A stretch of 49,341 nucleotides of DNA from Bacteroidales bacterium. Lineage in GTDB: Bacteria; Bacteroidota; Bacteroidia; Bacteroidales; UBA932. How positions within the stretch are numbered: the stretch's first letter is position 1; each line of letters opens with the position of its first letter. Of this stretch, positions 20,454-37,151 are shown piece after piece. The stretch lies in NCBI GenBank assembly GCA_017473705.1, contig JAFUJQ010000032.1:1-49341 (forward strand), written 5' to 3'. A model generated the notes under the pieces. The model saw only the letters and a program-made list of their open reading frames with translations, was not told the origin of the DNA and did not search any database. The position numbers were made by a program, and so were the translations under genes.

Positions 20454-21344
20454 ATGAGCGAAATGAGTGCAAACGACCTTTTGAAGAAGGTCAGGAAGAT
20501 AGAGATAAAGACCAGAGCGCTTTCGCACCAGATCTTTGCGGGCGAATACCACTCGGCCTTCAAGGGCCGCGGTATGGCCTTCAGCGAGGTGCGTGAGTAC
20601 CAGTACGGAGATGACGTGCGTAACATGGACTGGAATGTCACCGCACGTCTTCGTTCGCCGTATGTCAAGGTCTTTGAGGAGGAGAGGGAACTGACGGTCG
20701 TTCTGCTGGTGGATGTCAGCCGCTCAAGACTCTTCGGAACAACAGGCAGCACCAGGAAGGACATGCTGGCGGAGATCGCAGCTGTCCTTTCGTTCTCGGC
20801 GATAATCAACAACGACAAGGTCGGCGCCCTGTTCTTCAGTGACAAGGTGGAGAAGTTCATCCCGCCGAAGAAAGGACGCACGCATCTTCTTCACATCATC
20901 AGGGAGATCATAGAGTTCGAGCCGACCTCCGACGGTACAGACATATCCGAGGCATTGCGCTATCTGACAAATGCCATCAAGAAGAAATGCGCCGCATTTC
21001 TTCTTTCTGACATGCTGGATGTCGACCAGGACGGAAACCCTCGGTATGAAGACGCTCTCAAGGTTGCCGTGAACCGTCACGACCTCTCTGTAATAGAGGT
21101 CTATGACCCACGCGAAAGGTCGCTTCCGGATGTGGGACTTGTGAATATAAAGGATTCAGAGACAGGAGAGTATGCTTGGGTCGATACGTCAAGCAGAAAG
21201 ATGAGGACTGCCTATGAGGAGTGGTTCAGGAATGTGGAGCAGACATCTTCACGTCTGTTCATGAAATACAATGTAGACAAGGTGGCGATATCGCTTGGCG
21301 AGGATTATGTCAAGGGACTGATGACCTTGTTCAAAAACAGGTAA
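20454..21344 (+). CDS. DUF58 domain protein with vWA-like fold
   Basis: It starts MSEMSANDLLKKVRKIEIK and carries the DUF58 signature (HSAFKGRGMAFSEVREYQYGDDVRNMDWNVTAR). A vWA-like segment with LVDVSRSRLFG follows. Length is 296 residues from ATG 20454, just 10 bp after the moxR stop; an earlier in-frame ATG at 20430 overlaps moxR and is less likely. These proteins pair with MoxR ATPases. The molecular role is not established. The Bat context suggests envelope stress tolerance. Confidence 0.92.
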   Translation: MSEMSANDLLKKVRKIEIKTRALSHQIFAGEYHSAFKGRGMAFSEVREYQYGDDVRNMDWNVTARLRSPYVKVFEEERELTVVLLVDVSRSRLFGTTGSTRKDMLAEIAAVLSFSAIINNDKVGALFFSDKVEKFIPPKKGRTHLLHIIREIIEFEPTSDGTDISEALRYLTNAIKKKCAAFLLSDMLDVDQDGNPRYEDALKVAVNRHDLSVIEVYDPRERSLPDVGLVNIKDSETGEYAWVDTSSRKMRTAYEEWFRNVEQTSSRLFMKYNVDKVAISLGEDYVKGLMTLFKNR

Positions 21345-21349
21345 AGCAT

Positions 21350-22390
21350 ATGCGTAAGGCATTTCTATATATCGGCCTGCTGCTCTGCAGCCTTGTCCTT
21401 GACGCTCAGGAAGCGGTCAAGGATACGGCTGCCGTGGAGCCAGCCGACACGACAGTCCGTCCGCAAGGCGGCATAATCGCTATGAAGGGGGCCTTTCTCG
21501 CTCCAAGGGAGCAGAGAGATTCCGTTCTCATCGGCGACCAGCTGCTGTATGGTGTGGAACTCAGGCTTGTCGAGGAAGGCACTCAGTTCGCTTTCCCGGA
21601 GTGGAAGAATGACCCGAGGGGAGGCATTGTAGCTGTATCGCCTTGGCTTGTCGACACCGTAAAGGTGACAAAGCAGAAGAAGGGCATGCCGAAACTGATG
21701 GACATCAGGGCAGGACTCGTGATAACATCGTTCGATGAGGGACAATACGAGCTTCCTCAGATAATCTTGCAGAGACAGTCGAAAGAAGGTGTCGTGGATA
21801 CTCTTTATTTCGAGCCTGTGCGTCTGGAAGTCAAGACGATGCCTGTCGATACTGCGACATTTGTACCTCACGATATCAAGGGACAGATCAAGTATCCGGT
21901 GACTGCACGTGAAGTCATTCCATGGGTTGCCGCCGGCCAGTGGGCTGTCGTACTGATAATCCTTGCCGTATGTCTTTATATGATCCGTCGCAGGAAGGAG
22001 TCCGGCGAGGTGAAGCGCAAGGAGCCTGCGCACATCGTGGCTCTGCGCGAGCTGGACAAATATCGCGGCAAGGGCATGTGGGTGCCTGAGAAGCAGAAGG
22101 CATTCTATTCGGGCATAACAGATGCGTTGAGGGAATATATTTCAGAAAGATATGGGATCGGAGCTATGGAGATGACGACTTCCGAGATATTTGAGGATAT
22201 GAAGAAGACAGATGCTCCGGAGGAACTGCTCAGAGAGGTGCGCGAACTTTTCGAGCGCGCCGACTTCGTGAAATTCGCCAAGTATGTCGCCTCTGACGAG
22301 GACAACGCCGCGTCTCTCCCTGTGGCTGTGCGCTTTGTTACGCAGACCTATCAGACTGAGATTGAAACAGAAGAAAAGACGGAGGAATAA
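21350..22390 (+). CDS. Bat-operon membrane protein of unknown function (DUF4381-like)
   Basis: A signal peptide (MRKAFLYIGLLLCSLVLDAQ) precedes a periplasmic beta-rich domain. A single membrane helix lies at about residues 203-222 (QWAVVLIILAVCLYMI). The cytoplasmic tail then begins RRRKESGEVKRKEPAHIVALRELD and includes YSGITDALREYISERYGIGAMEMT. This layout and position between DUF58 and batA match a conserved but unnamed member of the operon. I chose ATG 21350 because the signal peptide starts there; the longer frame back to 21221 overlaps the DUF58 gene. The stop overlaps the batA ATG by 1 bp. Confidence 0.8.
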   Translation: MRKAFLYIGLLLCSLVLDAQEAVKDTAAVEPADTTVRPQGGIIAMKGAFLAPREQRDSVLIGDQLLYGVELRLVEEGTQFAFPEWKNDPRGGIVAVSPWLVDTVKVTKQKKGMPKLMDIRAGLVITSFDEGQYELPQIILQRQSKEGVVDTLYFEPVRLEVKTMPVDTATFVPHDIKGQIKYPVTAREVIPWVAAGQWAVVLIILAVCLYMIRRRKESGEVKRKEPAHIVALRELDKYRGKGMWVPEKQKAFYSGITDALREYISERYGIGAMEMTTSEIFEDMKKTDAPEELLREVRELFERADFVKFAKYVASDEDNAASLPVAVRFVTQTYQTEIETEEKTEE

Positions 22391-23376
22391 TGTTTTTTGA
22401 ATATCCGAAATTGTTATGGCTTCTTGCAGTGCCTGCTCTGCTGGTGCTGCACTACATATATCTGGAAAGGGTCGGACGACATCCTCACCTGAGGGTGTCT
22501 GTAGCAACCCCTTGGAAGAAGGGAGGCATGTCATATATGAACATGCTCCGTCATATTCCGTTCATCCTTAGGACCTTCGCCCTTGTGATGATAGTCGTGG
22601 CGCTGGCTCGCCCAAGGTCTTCGGAAGAGCTCTCGAAGGTCGATACTGAAGGAATCGACATAGTCCTTGCAATGGATGTGTCCACCAGTATGCTGGCGCG
22701 AGACCTGACTCCGGACCGCATCAGCGCATCAAAGGATATCGCGATAGAGTTCATATCGCAGCGCCCTTCGGACAGGATGGGTATCGTGGTCTTTGCAGGT
22801 GAGAGTTTCACACAGTGTCCGCTGACCACTGACAGGGCCACATTGATCAATCTGATGAAGGAAGTCCAGACAGATATAATAGAGGACGGAACGGCCATTG
22901 GAAACGGTCTGGCGACAGCGATTGCCCGCATGAAGGATTCAGATGCAAAGAGTCGTGTTGTCATACTCCTTACAGACGGTGTGAACAACAGCGGAGAAGT
23001 CGCACCGAAGATGGCGGCAGAGATTGCAAAGACCTATGGCATAAGGGTATACACTATCGGTGTGGGTAAGGAAGGCATGGCCCCATATCCTGTGATGACT
23101 CCGTGGGGAGTGCAGGTCCAGAACATGAAGGTGGAGATTGATGAGGCTCTTCTGAAGGAGATAGCTGAGTCTACTGGCGGCCGTTATTTCAGGGCCACCG
23201 ACAATACGAAGCTCGCTGAGATATACAGCGAGATCAACAAGATGGAGAAGGCGAAGACATCTGTCGAGAGCTTCCCGGTATATAAGGAACTCTTCGGCAC
23301 CTATGTCCTTTGGGCATTGCTTGCGCTTATGCTCGAGCTTCTTCTTAACTGGTTTGTAATAAGGAGGTTAGTATGA
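22390..23376 (+). CDS. batA: BatA, vWA-domain membrane protein
   Basis: The N-terminus FFEYPKLLWLLAVPALLVLHYIYLE has the membrane helix typical of BatA/BatB, and a second follows at about residue 55. The vWA domain begins near residue 85 with the metal-binding DVSTS motif (IVLAMDVSTSMLARDLTPDR), followed by later ligand positions (TDGVNNSG). A C-terminal membrane helix ends the protein. At 328 residues it is normal. It overlaps batB by 4 bp (ATGA), indicating translational coupling. Bat proteins are linked to aerotolerance in Bacteroides. Confidence 0.93.
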   Translation: MFFEYPKLLWLLAVPALLVLHYIYLERVGRHPHLRVSVATPWKKGGMSYMNMLRHIPFILRTFALVMIVVALARPRSSEELSKVDTEGIDIVLAMDVSTSMLARDLTPDRISASKDIAIEFISQRPSDRMGIVVFAGESFTQCPLTTDRATLINLMKEVQTDIIEDGTAIGNGLATAIARMKDSDAKSRVVILLTDGVNNSGEVAPKMAAEIAKTYGIRVYTIGVGKEGMAPYPVMTPWGVQVQNMKVEIDEALLKEIAESTGGRYFRATDNTKLAEIYSEINKMEKAKTSVESFPVYKELFGTYVLWALLALMLELLLNWFVIRRLV

Positions 23377-24377
23377 TATTCGCTGAACCGAAATATTTGA
23401 TGCTTCTGCTGCTGATCCCTGTGTTCTTCGTGATTCAGGCATTGGTGCTTAAGTTTCGTGCGAAGAGACTCAGACGCTTCGGAGACCAGGCTCTGGTCGA
23501 AAAGCTCATGCCTTCTTATTCGAAGGCAAAAGTATGGCTTCGCCTTTCTTTGTTCGCAATAGCGTTCCTGTTCTTTATCCTCGGCATTTCCCGTCCTCAG
23601 ATGGGTGCCATCCTGAAGGAGCACAAGACACGCGGAGCGGAAGTTATGGTGGTGCTCGACGTGTCCAACTCCATGCTTGCCCAGGACTATTCTCCGAACA
23701 GGCTGGAGCGCGCTAAGCTCGCAATCTCAAGGATGGTCGACAAGCTCCGTGACGACAGGATAGGACTCATCGTCTTTGCAGGAAATTCATTTGTGCAGCT
23801 TCCTATCACTACAGATTATGTGTCTGCCAAGATGTTCCTCAGCAGCATCTCGACAGAGTCTGTCCCGATCCAGGGAACGGCGATGGGAGAGGCCATTTCG
23901 ACGGCGCTAAGGAGCTTCAGCGCGCAGAGCGACAAGAGTCGTGCGATAATCGTGATTACTGACGGTGAGAATCATGAGGATGATCCTGTGGCAGCGGCAA
24001 GGCAGGCCGCAGAGCTTGGAGTAAGAGTGTTTACGATAGGTGTCGGATCTCCACAGGGCACAATGATTCCGATGGGAGACGGTGAATATCTTGAAGACCG
24101 GGACGGCAATCCGGTCGTGACCAGACTGGATGACAAGGTGCTTCAGGAGGTTGCAGAAGCAGGAAAGGGACTGTATGTCCATGCTGGAAACAGGGAATTC
24201 GGACTTGATCCGATCATTGAGGAGATATCAAGGATGGATGACGAGGAATACAATTCGATAGTGTTTGAGGAATATGACGAATTGTACATGTATTTCCTTG
24301 CTGTGGCATTCTTCTTCCTCGTGCTTGAAATGCTGATCGGAGACCGCAGGTCGAAGCGTCATTTGTTTGTAAGATAA
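23373..24377 (+). CDS. batB: BatB, vWA-domain membrane protein
   Basis: This is a paralogue of BatA with the same build: N-terminal membrane helices (MLLLLIPVFFVIQALVLKF), a vWA domain with DVSNSMLAQDYSPNRL, and a C-terminal membrane helix (YFLAVAFFFLVLEML). The metal-binding DxSxS is intact. Length is 334 residues. Its stop codon overlaps the batC start (TAATG). Confidence 0.93.
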   Translation: MIFAEPKYLMLLLLIPVFFVIQALVLKFRAKRLRRFGDQALVEKLMPSYSKAKVWLRLSLFAIAFLFFILGISRPQMGAILKEHKTRGAEVMVVLDVSNSMLAQDYSPNRLERAKLAISRMVDKLRDDRIGLIVFAGNSFVQLPITTDYVSAKMFLSSISTESVPIQGTAMGEAISTALRSFSAQSDKSRAIIVITDGENHEDDPVAAARQAAELGVRVFTIGVGSPQGTMIPMGDGEYLEDRDGNPVVTRLDDKVLQEVAEAGKGLYVHAGNREFGLDPIIEEISRMDDEEYNSIVFEEYDELYMYFLAVAFFFLVLEMLIGDRRSKRHLFVR

Positions 24378-25141
24378 TGTATATGAGAAAGATACTGTAT
24401 GTCATTTTGTCTATGTGCCTTATGGCTGTTTCTGTAGCGGACCTGTCTGCGCAGGAGGACAGGCGTGAGGTGCGCAAGGGTAACCGCAGGTTCAAGGACG
24501 GAGCCTTCGGCGAGGCCGGCATAGAATATATGAGGGCCCTGCAGAAGGATTCAATGTCAGTTGCAGCAAATTATAACCTTGCCAATGCATTGTATAGACA
24601 GGAGGATTATGAGAAGGCCAAGGAGGCTCTCGGACGCATCAAGGATGTGGCTCCTATGACTCCCGATGCTGCTGACTACTTCTACAATCTTGGTTCTGTC
24701 GCGATTGCTCAGCAGGACTGGCAGACTGCCGTGCAGGCCTTTGCACAGTCTCTCCTTGTGAATCCAGGCGACCTGGATGCAAAGGAAAACTATATCTATG
24801 CAAAGAAGAAGCTGCAGGACCAGCAGCAGAACCAGAATAACCAGCAGAACGATCAGAATCAGGACAAACAGGACCAGAATCTGGATCAGAACAATCAGGA
24901 TCAGAACAACGACGATCAGCAGGACAACAAGGACAATCAGGATCAGGACAATCAGGAGAAAGAGAACCCGGAGGACAACAAGGACAATCAGCAGTCTCAG
25001 GGGCGGCAGCCGCAGATAACGCCGCAGGCTGCTCAGCAGATGCTTCAGGCGATACAGGCCAAGGAAAAGGAGACTCAGGACAAGGTGAAAAAGGCCAAGG
25101 CTGCAGCCATGAAGTCAAGACAGAAGGAAAAGAACTGGTAA
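24377..25141 (+). CDS. batC: BatC, TPR protein with Q/N/D-rich tail
   Basis: A signal peptide (about residues 1-24) precedes two to three TPR units (NYNLANALYRQEDYEKAKEAL, YNLGSVAIAQQDWQTAVQAF). A low-complexity tract of about 80 residues made of Q, N, D and K follows, then a basic C-terminus. TPR proteins of this operon are thought to scaffold the Bat complex on the periplasmic side. A second start two codons in (24383) is possible. The Q/N/D tract is expected to vary between strains. Confidence 0.88.
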   Translation: MYMRKILYVILSMCLMAVSVADLSAQEDRREVRKGNRRFKDGAFGEAGIEYMRALQKDSMSVAANYNLANALYRQEDYEKAKEALGRIKDVAPMTPDAADYFYNLGSVAIAQQDWQTAVQAFAQSLLVNPGDLDAKENYIYAKKKLQDQQQNQNNQQNDQNQDKQDQNLDQNNQDQNNDDQQDNKDNQDQDNQEKENPEDNKDNQQSQGRQPQITPQAAQQMLQAIQAKEKETQDKVKKAKAAAMKSRQKEKNW

Positions 25142-25155
25142 CAGGAGAGAAGGAT

Positions 25156-30938
<5,783 letters not shown>

Positions 30939-30964
30939 TCCACCAAGAAACACCTGTGGTAAAT

Positions 30965-30992
30965 AAAAGAGGCGACTGGATTCAGTCGCCTC
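30965..30992 (-). terminator. glyA terminator
   Basis: A 10-bp perfect stem (30969-30978 with 30983-30992) with a 4-nt loop is followed on the minus strand by TTTTATTT. It serves glyA, and possibly the convergent beta-galactosidase gene. Confidence 0.8.
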
Positions 30993-31015
30993 GGGTTGGT
31001 ATGTCTCTGTGATTT

Positions 31016-32344
31016 TTAGTATCTGTTGAGCGGCATGCCGTTTGTCTTCATGCGGACCTGCTTTCTTACAGTGCTGAGGACTTCCTCGTATGCCTCGCGG
31101 CCTTCCTCTGTCTTGCCTGCGATCAGGTCAAGGTTTGCAGCTGCATTGCTGAGAACCTTGTCGATGAGGTTTACGATGAACTCCATATCCTTCTCCACGA
31201 AACCGCGTGAAGTTATTGCCGGTGTTCCTACGCGTACTCCAGATGTGAGGAAAGGAGAACGTGAGTCAAATGGTACCATGTTCTTGTTGAGAGTGATGTC
31301 CGCCTTGCCGAGCTCCTTCTCTGCAACCTTTCCTGAAAGCTCAGGGAATTTGGTGCGCAGGTCGATGAGTAGAAGGTGGTTGTCTGTGCCTCCTGACACG
31401 ATCTTGTATCCTCTTGACTTGAATGCTTCAGCCATTGCTGCCGCATTGTTTACCACCTGCTTCTGGTATTCCTTGAACTCCGGCTGGAGAGCCTCGTAGA
31501 ATGAAACCGCCTTTGCAGCGATGCAGTGCTCGAGAGGACCGCCCTGAACACCAGGAAACACGCTTGAATTGAGAATCTGGGACATCTTCTTCACTACGCC
31601 CTTTGGAGTTGTGAGTCCCCAAGGATTGTCGAAGTCCTTGCCCATGAGGATGATACCTCCACGAGGACCACGGAGTGTCTTATGGGTGGTAGATGTCACG
31701 ATGTGTGCATATTTTACAGGGTTGCTGAGGAGACCTGCAGCGATGAGGCCGGCAGTGTGTGCCATGTCTACCCAGAATATTGCTCCTACCTTGTCTGCAA
31801 TTTCACGCATCCTTGCATAGTCCCACTCTCTTGAGTAGGCTGATGCTCCTCCTATGATGAGCTTTGGCTTGTATTCCAGAGCCCTGCGCTCCATCTCTTC
31901 ATAGTCGATCATGCCTGTAGTCTCGCTCAGGCCATATGCTACTGCATTATAAAGGATACCTGACATGTTTACTGGAGAGCCATGAGTAAGGTGGCCTCCG
32001 TGTGCGAGGTCAAGTCCCATGAATGTCTCGCCCGGCTTGAGGCATGCCATCATGACAGCCATGTTGGCCTGCGCGCCTGAGTGCGGCTGCACGTTTGCAT
32101 ACTCAGCCTCGAAAAGTTCCTTGAGACGGTCGATTGCAAGCTGCTCGATCTGGTCAACAATCTCGCATCCTCCGTAATATCTCGCTCCCGGATATCCTTC
32201 TGCGTATTTGTTTGTGCAGATTGAGCCGAGGGCTTCAAGCACCTGGTCACTTACATAGTTTTCGGAAGCGATCAGCTCGATGCCTGATGTCTGCCTGTCT
32301 TCCTCTTTCTTGATGAGATTGAAAATTTGTAGATCTTGTTTCAT
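31016..32344 (-). CDS. glyA: Serine hydroxymethyltransferase
   Basis: This PLP enzyme interconverts serine and glycine and loads one-carbon units on tetrahydrofolate. The N-terminal [10 protein letters not shown], the HSGAQAN and [12 protein letters not shown] segments, and the PLP lysine in [15 protein letters not shown] are present. Length is 442 residues from ATG 32344. An in-frame TTG eight codons upstream overlaps the -7 box and is rejected. It stands alone on the minus strand between plus-strand genes. Confidence 0.97.
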   Translation of the reverse strand: MKQDLQIFNLIKKEEDRQTSGIELIASENYVSDQVLEALGSICTNKYAEGYPGARYYGGCEIVDQIEQLAIDRLKELFEAEYANVQPHSGAQANMAVMMACLKPGETFMGLDLAHGGHLTHGSPVNMSGILYNAVAYGLSETTGMIDYEEMERRALEYKPKLIIGGASAYSREWDYARMREIADKVGAIFWVDMAHTAGLIAAGLLSNPVKYAHIVTSTTHKTLRGPRGGIILMGKDFDNPWGLTTPKGVVKKMSQILNSSVFPGVQGGPLEHCIAAKAVSFYEALQPEFKEYQKQVVNNAAAMAEAFKSRGYKIVSGGTDNHLLLIDLRTKFPELSGKVAEKELGKADITLNKNMVPFDSRSPFLTSGVRVGTPAITSRGFVEKDMEFIVNLIDKVLSNAAANLDLIAGKTEEGREAYEEVLSTVRKQVRMKTNGMPLNRY

Positions 32345-32365
32345 AGGGTTGTGTTTAACATTGTG

Positions 32366-32373
32366 CAAAAATA
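32366..32373 (-). promoter_or_regulatory. -7 box TATTTTTG (extended GCAC) for glyA
   Basis: TATTTTTGCAC on the minus strand lies 21 bp upstream of the glyA ATG and is identical to the boxes before exbB and truA. Confidence 0.6.
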
Positions 32374-32402
32374 GGCATTTTTTAGAAATGAAAGAAGTTT
32401 TT

Positions 32403-32410
32403 TAACTTTG
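32403..32410 (+). promoter_or_regulatory. -7 box TAACTTTG for the small SpoU methyltransferase
   Basis: This exact TAnnTTTG match lies 20 bp upstream of the ATG at 32431 and probably also serves the downstream aldose 1-epimerase gene. Confidence 0.55.
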
Positions 32411-32430
32411 TATTCTGAAACATCCGGAGA

Positions 32431-32964
32431 ATGATGCAGAACAGAAAATTACTCAATATAGAGCTCGGCAGAGTGTCTGCTGAGGAGTACAAGGAACTGC
32501 CGGAGTCAGGCATCGTCGTGGTCCTCGATAATGTCCGCAGCGCGCACAATGTGGGATCTGCCTTCAGGACGGCAGATTCCTTCAAGGCAGACAAAGTCTG
32601 GCTTTGCGGAATCTGTGCCGTCCCGCCTTCGGCCGAGATACACAAGTCCGCTCTCGGAGCAGAGAACAGTGTCGAATGGGAGCATGTCGATGACACCATG
32701 GAAGCAATCAGCAGGCTCAAGGAGCAGGGATATAAGATAGTCAGCATCGAGCAGACAGTGAAGTCGGTGATGCTTGATGGTTTCAAACCTGAGAAAGGGG
32801 AGAAATATGCATTGGTATTCGGCAATGAGGTGTCCGGTGTCAGACAGGATGTCGTGGACGCTTCAGATTTCTCTCTTGAGGTGCCTCAGTTCGGCACCAA
32901 GCATTCGCTTAATGTCTCCGTGACGGTCGGAGTTATATTATGGCATTTTCGTTTATTCGCATAA
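32431..32964 (+). CDS. Small SpoU/TrmH-family RNA methyltransferase
   Basis: This is a SPOUT 2'-O-methyltransferase acting on tRNA or rRNA. Nearly all of its 177 residues are the knot domain. Motif 1 is LDNVRSAHNVGSAFRTAD, motif 2 is ALVFGNEVSGV and motif 3 is KHSLNVSVTVGVILWHF. It has no separate N-terminal RNA-binding domain, unlike the 272-residue homologue at 6 kb. The substrate cannot be inferred. The next gene starts 10 bp after its stop. Confidence 0.92.
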   Translation: MMQNRKLLNIELGRVSAEEYKELPESGIVVVLDNVRSAHNVGSAFRTADSFKADKVWLCGICAVPPSAEIHKSALGAENSVEWEHVDDTMEAISRLKEQGYKIVSIEQTVKSVMLDGFKPEKGEKYALVFGNEVSGVRQDVVDASDFSLEVPQFGTKHSLNVSVTVGVILWHFRLFA

Positions 32965-32974
32965 TCATGACACT

Positions 32975-34096
32975 ATGAAGAAGATATTATTTATGGCATT
33001 GTGCCTTGCGGCTGCAGCCTGCTCATCAGTAAAGGAAGTGGAACTCATCCCGACATCGTCTTTTGAGACAGAAGCAGATGGCAAGCAGGTTTCTCTCTAC
33101 ACCATTGCTGCCGGAGACCTTACGATGCAGGTGACAAATTTCGGTGGCAGAGTAGTTACTCTATGGACTCCTGACAAGGATGGAAACTATGAGGATATAG
33201 TCATGGGTTACAATAACATAGAGACTTATGTCAACAATCCTGGCGAGCGTTTCCTCGGTGCGGTAGTGGGACCATACGCAAACCGCATCGCAAACGGGAC
33301 CTATACAATAGGTGAAGAGACATATACATTCCCTCAGAACAACAACGGACAGACTCTGCACGGCGGCCTCAAGGGCCTTGACCTTGTCGTATGGGATGTA
33401 GAAGAGGTGACTGACAGCACTCTCGTCCTGTCATATCTCCATGTAGACGGCGCAGAAGGCATGCCGGGCAATCTAAAGGTTGTCATGACATATGCCCTTA
33501 CATCGGATAATGAGTTCAAGGTGGACTATGTTGCCGAGACTGACAAGGCGACTCATGTGAACATTTCACATCACTCATTCTTCAACCTCAAGGGAGAAGG
33601 CAACGGCACGATCAACGACCATATATTATATATAAATGCGTCTGATATCACTCCGGTCAACCCTGTCCTCATCCCGTCGGGAGAGATCGCGGACGTTACC
33701 GGCACTCCGTTCGATTTCCGTCAGGCAAAGGCCATAGGTCAAGACCTGGGAGTTGAGAATGAGCAGCTTGCGAACGGTGGAGGATATGATCATAACTGGA
33801 TCCTTGACCGTCAGACTCCTGACCAGATGGAGCTTGCTGCATCTGTATATGAACCTGTGTCAGGCAGATTCATGGAAGTATACACCGACCAGCCTGCACT
33901 CCAGTTCTATGGCGGAAACTTCTTTGACGGCACGACGGAAGGCAAATACGGAAAGGCGCTCAGATACCGTGAGTCTTTCGCTCTCGAGACTCAGAAATAT
34001 CCGGATACTCCGAACCACAGCAATTTCCCGTCAACCCTCCTTAATCCTGGAGAGACATACACACACAGCTGCGTATACAGGTTCTCAGTAAAATAA
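32975..34096 (+). CDS. galM: Lipoprotein aldose 1-epimerase
   Basis: The enzyme interconverts alpha and beta anomers of galactose and other aldoses. The N-terminus MKKILFMALCLAAAAC ends in a lipobox with Cys16, so the protein is probably membrane-anchored outside the cytoplasm. The catalytic residues are in TLHGG, NISHHSFFNLKG (His) and ESFALETQ (Glu). The 373-residue length fits the secreted Bacteroidales form. Together with the secreted beta-galactosidase it suggests extracytoplasmic handling of galactosides. Confidence 0.93.
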   Translation: MKKILFMALCLAAAACSSVKEVELIPTSSFETEADGKQVSLYTIAAGDLTMQVTNFGGRVVTLWTPDKDGNYEDIVMGYNNIETYVNNPGERFLGAVVGPYANRIANGTYTIGEETYTFPQNNNGQTLHGGLKGLDLVVWDVEEVTDSTLVLSYLHVDGAEGMPGNLKVVMTYALTSDNEFKVDYVAETDKATHVNISHHSFFNLKGEGNGTINDHILYINASDITPVNPVLIPSGEIADVTGTPFDFRQAKAIGQDLGVENEQLANGGGYDHNWILDRQTPDQMELAASVYEPVSGRFMEVYTDQPALQFYGGNFFDGTTEGKYGKALRYRESFALETQKYPDTPNHSNFPSTLLNPGETYTHSCVYRFSVK

Positions 34097-34102
34097 TATG
34101 AC

Positions 34103-34137
34103 AAAATGTCAGTCCGACCAGACTGGCATTTTCTTTG
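34103..34137 (+). terminator. Terminator after galM
   Basis: A 12-bp stem with one G-T pair (34103-34114 with 34121-34132) and a 6-nt loop is followed by TTTCTTT. It separates galM from groS. Confidence 0.75.
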
Positions 34138-34171
34138 CCTTTTTCATGCCGTCTCGACAGAGTCCTCTCCT

Positions 34172-34207
34172 TGTCATCTTGAGCGAGCGGAGCGAGTCGA
34201 GAGATCT
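34172..34207. repeat. Dispersed GTCAT...GAGCGA repeat upstream of groS
   Basis: The unit begins TGTCATCTTGAGCGAGCGG and ends TCGAGAGATCT. It belongs to the same family as the two units between groS and groL. It lies 27 bp before the groS ATG, in the leader or promoter region. Confidence 0.75.
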
Positions 34208-34234
34208 GAAAAACGAAATTTTAATACCATTAGT

Positions 34235-34500
34235 ATGATAAGACCATTAGCAGACAGAGTCGTCATCGAGCCAAAGGCCGCTGAGACTCAGACAGCGTCA
34301 GGACTCTTCATTCCTGACACAGCAAAGGAAAAACCGCAGCAGGGAACAGTCGTAGCGGCAGGCCCGGGCAAGAAGGACGAGCCTATGGAGGTAAAGGTAG
34401 GCGACGTAGTGATCTACGGCAAATATGCAGGCACTGAAGTCTCAGTAGACGGAAAGGACTACCTCATAATGAAACAGTCAGACATCCTGGCAATACTATA

Positions 34501-34501
<1 letters not shown>
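34235..34501 (+). CDS. groS: Co-chaperonin GroES
   Basis: This is the heptameric lid of the GroEL folding chamber. The 88 residues start [17 protein letters not shown] and show the mobile loop ([21 protein letters not shown]) and ILAIL end typical of GroES. The frame extends to 34106, but that part runs through a terminator and a repeat. ATG 34235 is therefore the start. No CIRCE operator (TTAGCACTC inverted repeat) is visible upstream. Confidence 0.97.
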
Positions 34502-36230
<1,729 letters not shown>

Positions 36231-36244
36231 TCCTTCCATCATAT

Positions 36245-36287
36245 AAAAAATGACAGCCGGGCGGTCCTTCACAGGTGCCGCCCGGCT
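36245..36287 (-). terminator. Terminator of the left SusCD operon
   Basis: A 10-bp GC stem (36255-36264 with 36278-36287) is followed on the minus strand by GTCATTTTTT. It lies within the outer inverted repeat and may also stop groL transcription. The mirror copy on the right has the same stem but lacks the T run. Confidence 0.7.
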
Positions 36288-36320
36288 TCGTCAATATTTA
36301 TGTAGTTAACCAGAAGGTTC
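36250..36320. repeat. Outer inverted repeat, left copy (71 bp)
   Basis: These 71 bp match the reverse complement of 48811-48881 at 70 positions. The repeat includes a GC-rich hairpin and the core TCAATATTTATGT (36291-36303) followed by AGTTAAC. The same core occurs in the inner repeats at 42084-42096 and 43020-43032. It ends 3 bp from the stop codon of the left lipoprotein gene. Confidence 0.92.
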
Positions 36321-36322
36321 CA

Positions 36323-37132
36323 TTAGAGAACTTCAAGTACGATGAAGAGGTTAGGGTACTCTCCGAATGAACCGGCAGATACAGTCCAGCCGAAATCGAA
36401 CTGGAATACGTTGCAGTCAACATCCATGAGTGAGCCTGCTGGATATGTAACATATGCTGCGTTTACAACATTGGCAGTAATGCCGCCATAACTTGGGTGA
36501 TAGAGACCGGTTGCGTATGATGCGCTTCCAGGAACCACCTTCTCAGTGCCATCCCATGTGAAAGTGATGTCAGTTGCACCTGTGAGCCATGGGTCGGAAA
36601 TGCGATACTCATCTCTAAGCGCAGAGTATTCAAGTACCTTCTCATAGTAATCCTCAGCCCAGAATATGTCGTAGTACAGACCGTTTGCATATGGAACATA
36701 GTCTTCCTTTACAACATTAGCGATGTATGTAGGGCCGACTTCTGTCACAGCATACGCGTGTGTGTACTCTTCTGGAACAGTGAGAGTGATCTGATAGTCA
36801 GTGAACATCTCTACGTCGCCTACCTGAACCTTTACAACTACACTGTCTTCTCCTGCAGCAAACTCTACAGTCTCCGGTGCAGTGAAGATGCCATCGATAA
36901 CGCATACGCTCTTAAGTGGAACGCTCAAAGCTGCAGTCGCATCGTCTCTGAGGACAGCAACCTCGAATTCGGTAGCGTCAGAAGCAAGTGTCACGTCTGA
37001 ATTGTTATATGCACTGAAGTAGACGTTAGGGCCATTCTCATCCATAGGGGCACCTGGCTCATATGGGACAGACTTGTCGCAGGCTGCAAGAGCAGCAACA
37101 GCTAAAGCCATAAGTATAATATTCTTTTTCAT
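36323..37132 (-). CDS. SusCD-associated lipoprotein (left operon)
   Basis: This is a likely surface lipoprotein with a lipobox at Cys18 (LMALAVAALAAC). The mature part is beta-rich, with a Calx-beta-like stretch (VYFSAYNNSDVTLASDATEFEVAVLRDD). It has no catalytic motif I recognise. Such third genes often encode glycan- or peptide-binding accessory proteins. It is 269 residues and third in the left operon after susC and susD. It shows no clear similarity to the third gene of the right operon. Confidence 0.75.
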   Translation of the reverse strand: MKKNIILMALAVAALAACDKSVPYEPGAPMDENGPNVYFSAYNNSDVTLASDATEFEVAVLRDDATAALSVPLKSVCVIDGIFTAPETVEFAAGEDSVVVKVQVGDVEMFTDYQITLTVPEEYTHAYAVTEVGPTYIANVVKEDYVPYANGLYYDIFWAEDYYEKVLEYSALRDEYRISDPWLTGATDITFTWDGTEKVVPGSASYATGLYHPSYGGITANVVNAAYVTYPAGSLMDVDCNVFQFDFGWTVSAGSFGEYPNLFIVLEVL

Positions 37133-37151
37133 ACTTGTACAATTTTAAGAA

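Noticed and set aside
21221-21349. Longer start for the Bat-operon membrane protein
   Set aside because: It overlaps the DUF58 gene by over 120 bp. A clear signal peptide begins at 21350.
34106-34234. N-terminal extension of GroES
   Set aside because: The frame runs through the galM terminator and a dispersed repeat. GroES homology starts exactly at ATG 34235.
34140-34235. CIRCE operator before groS
   Set aside because: I looked for TTAGCACTC with its inverted partner and found none.
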